Shown piece after piece: positions 62,830 through 64,000 of a stretch of 64,000 bases of DNA. The first letter of the stretch is position 1, and each line of letters begins with the position of its first letter. The DNA is from Blastobasis lacticolella (lineage: Eukaryota > Arthropoda > Insecta > Lepidoptera > Blastobasidae). The notes below the pieces were generated by a model, which saw only the letters and a program-made list of their open reading frames with translations, had not been told where the DNA came from and made no database searches. The stretch is from contig LR990064.1 in assembly GCA_905147135.1 (NCBI GenBank), forward strand, positions 10,868,001 to 10,932,000, written 5' to 3'. Both the position numbers and the translations under genes were made by a program.

Positions 62830-64000
62830 TAGATGTAAGGTTTCTATTATAATCAAGAAGATTAGGAAGAAAACATGTGTGACAAGTTATTTTGTATGTA
62901 GGTATACAATACAATACAAAATATGTTTATTTCTCTCAAGAAGGCAGCACGTGTAACAAAAGCTGCTCTACAAATTTGCATCTAAATCAAAAAGCAAAAA
63001 ACAACTATCCTCACAAACATTTTTATTGCCTAGGGGAACACTCGATCAGGTGCATGATGCAAAATGGCCACCGTCGTCTAGGACATTAGAAAATTATAAT
63101 TTCATTGAAAAAATTTTGAAAGGGCTACGAATGTAATAACAAAATTAGAAAAGCCAACCGTGTTATTTAGCAAATCTTATAATTCAAATGTATGTGTCTG
63201 TCCAAAAACTTACTAGATCTAAATTAAAATGTTAAAATTACACATTTGACACAAAACCGAAGGGTTAGGTAGCGAGGAGCGAAACGCCGAGCATGTTAGT
63301 TGTAATGAACATTCATTGCACATGCTAATTCTACAAATTAGGCTATGTGAGCATGCTGCGCCCCGCGCGGCGTCAGTCTTCCCTTGCCTCGCGACCGTGA
63401 CTATTTTCCTGGCCACTTGTTAACGCTGTATTTAGCGAGTGTTTTATTTAACCTTGGTTTTGTGAAACGCGATTACTGGCTTTAATTTTCTGTGCCTTCG
63501 AACACTCTGCTGAAGTAATTGGACATACATAAATATCAGTGTTATATAGGTAAAATGGGGACTATAATACATCATCATCATCGTAATCTGTAACCCCACA
63601 ATTTAATAAAAACCGAAAATTCTTTGAACTTTTAAAATTAAACGAGTTTATAAATAATAATAAATTTTATTGGCCTTTGAACGATTTCGCCAATAGTGTA
63701 ATAGATCATGTAAATGCTGATATTTTGACTTTGGTCAGTTTATTTTTTGATCAAATGCCCATTTGTTATTTTAAAATTTTATGTTTAATTCGTAGTTCTT
63801 TCAAATTTGCTCATTGAAGGTTTGATTTTCCAATATTAATGTAACCGACATCGGGCAGATGTGATGCCGGCCTTTGACGTACCTGTACACACGCTTTTTG
63901 AAGAATCCCATGATATTGATAGTTCGAAAGAAAGACTAGATTTACGCACTTATTATAAAGTATTAATAGGATTAGAAGGAAGATAAATTTTGTCCTGGAT
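62830..64000. other. Gene B intron continuing to window edge
   Basis: A LINE-C tail in minus orientation lies at about 63020-63085 (TTTTTATTGCCTAGGGG, CAAAATGGCCACCGTCGTC). The rest is AT-rich. No further exon could be supported, but gene B has no stop codon yet, so it presumably continues beyond 64000. Confidence 0.5.

Noticed and set aside
63840..64000. Plus-strand stretch reading MPAFDVPVHTLFEESHDIDS
   Set aside because: An open frame of about 40 codons at the edge; it could be the start of another element, but too little is visible to name it.

Overview
The window looks like insect, most likely lepidopteran, nuclear DNA. It is AT-rich, has spliced genes with GTAAGT-type donors, and is dominated by transposable elements of the types common in moths and butterflies: non-LTR retrotransposons, tRNA-derived SINEs, degraded Ty3/gypsy and copia elements, mariner and MITEs. 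I see no rRNA, no free-standing tRNA gene and no CRISPR. The order-level call is inference from element types and base composition.

The host content I can support is two plus-strand genes built almost wholly of microexons. Gene A enters from the left edge and ends near 25.2 kb. Its exons lie at 508-585, 2004-2006 (or 1986-2006), 15342-15386, 16966-16989, 19280-19357, 21650-21679, 22736-23053, 23846-24043 and 25090-25164. Gene B starts at 45291 with a TATA box and a signal peptide and runs off the right edge. Its exons are mostly 3-39 nt and are spread over more than 17 kb. Every exon I accept is a multiple of 3 in phase 0, so each is a removable protein module. Three or four exons are a single codon. 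The predicted proteins are small, low-complexity, rich in Arg/Asn/Tyr/Pro/Asp and probably secreted. I do not recognise the family. Both genes carry an acidic DD[LV]P..NN module and Arg/Asn/Tyr-rich modules, which suggests neighbouring paralogues. This is the most interesting content of the window.

The rest is mobile DNA. 3.2-4.1 kb: broken non-LTR RT (minus). 4.1-4.45 kb: GC-rich SINE. 4.45-9.65 kb: nearly intact two-ORF CR1-like element (minus). 11.6-14.8 kb: second two-ORF non-LTR element (minus), its ORF1 split by a SINE. 15.4-20.1 kb: LINE fragments within gene A introns. 26.2-28.0 kb: plus-strand gypsy remnant. 28.0-34.0 kb: three LINE remnants. 34.2-37.0 kb: minus-strand gypsy lacking integrase. 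37.2-39.8 kb: inverted-repeat elements. 40.2-41.8 kb: copia-type element lacking most of pol. 43.3-44.9 kb: mariner carrying two nested MITEs. The introns of gene B hold further LINE, SINE and MITE copies.

The two microexon genes presumably make modular secreted proteins, and the elements explain why tiny exons are separated by large introns. One duplicated block at 61.06-61.85 kb copied an exon together with its flanking SINE, a direct example of how such exons multiply. All exon calls are by eye and need transcript evidence.
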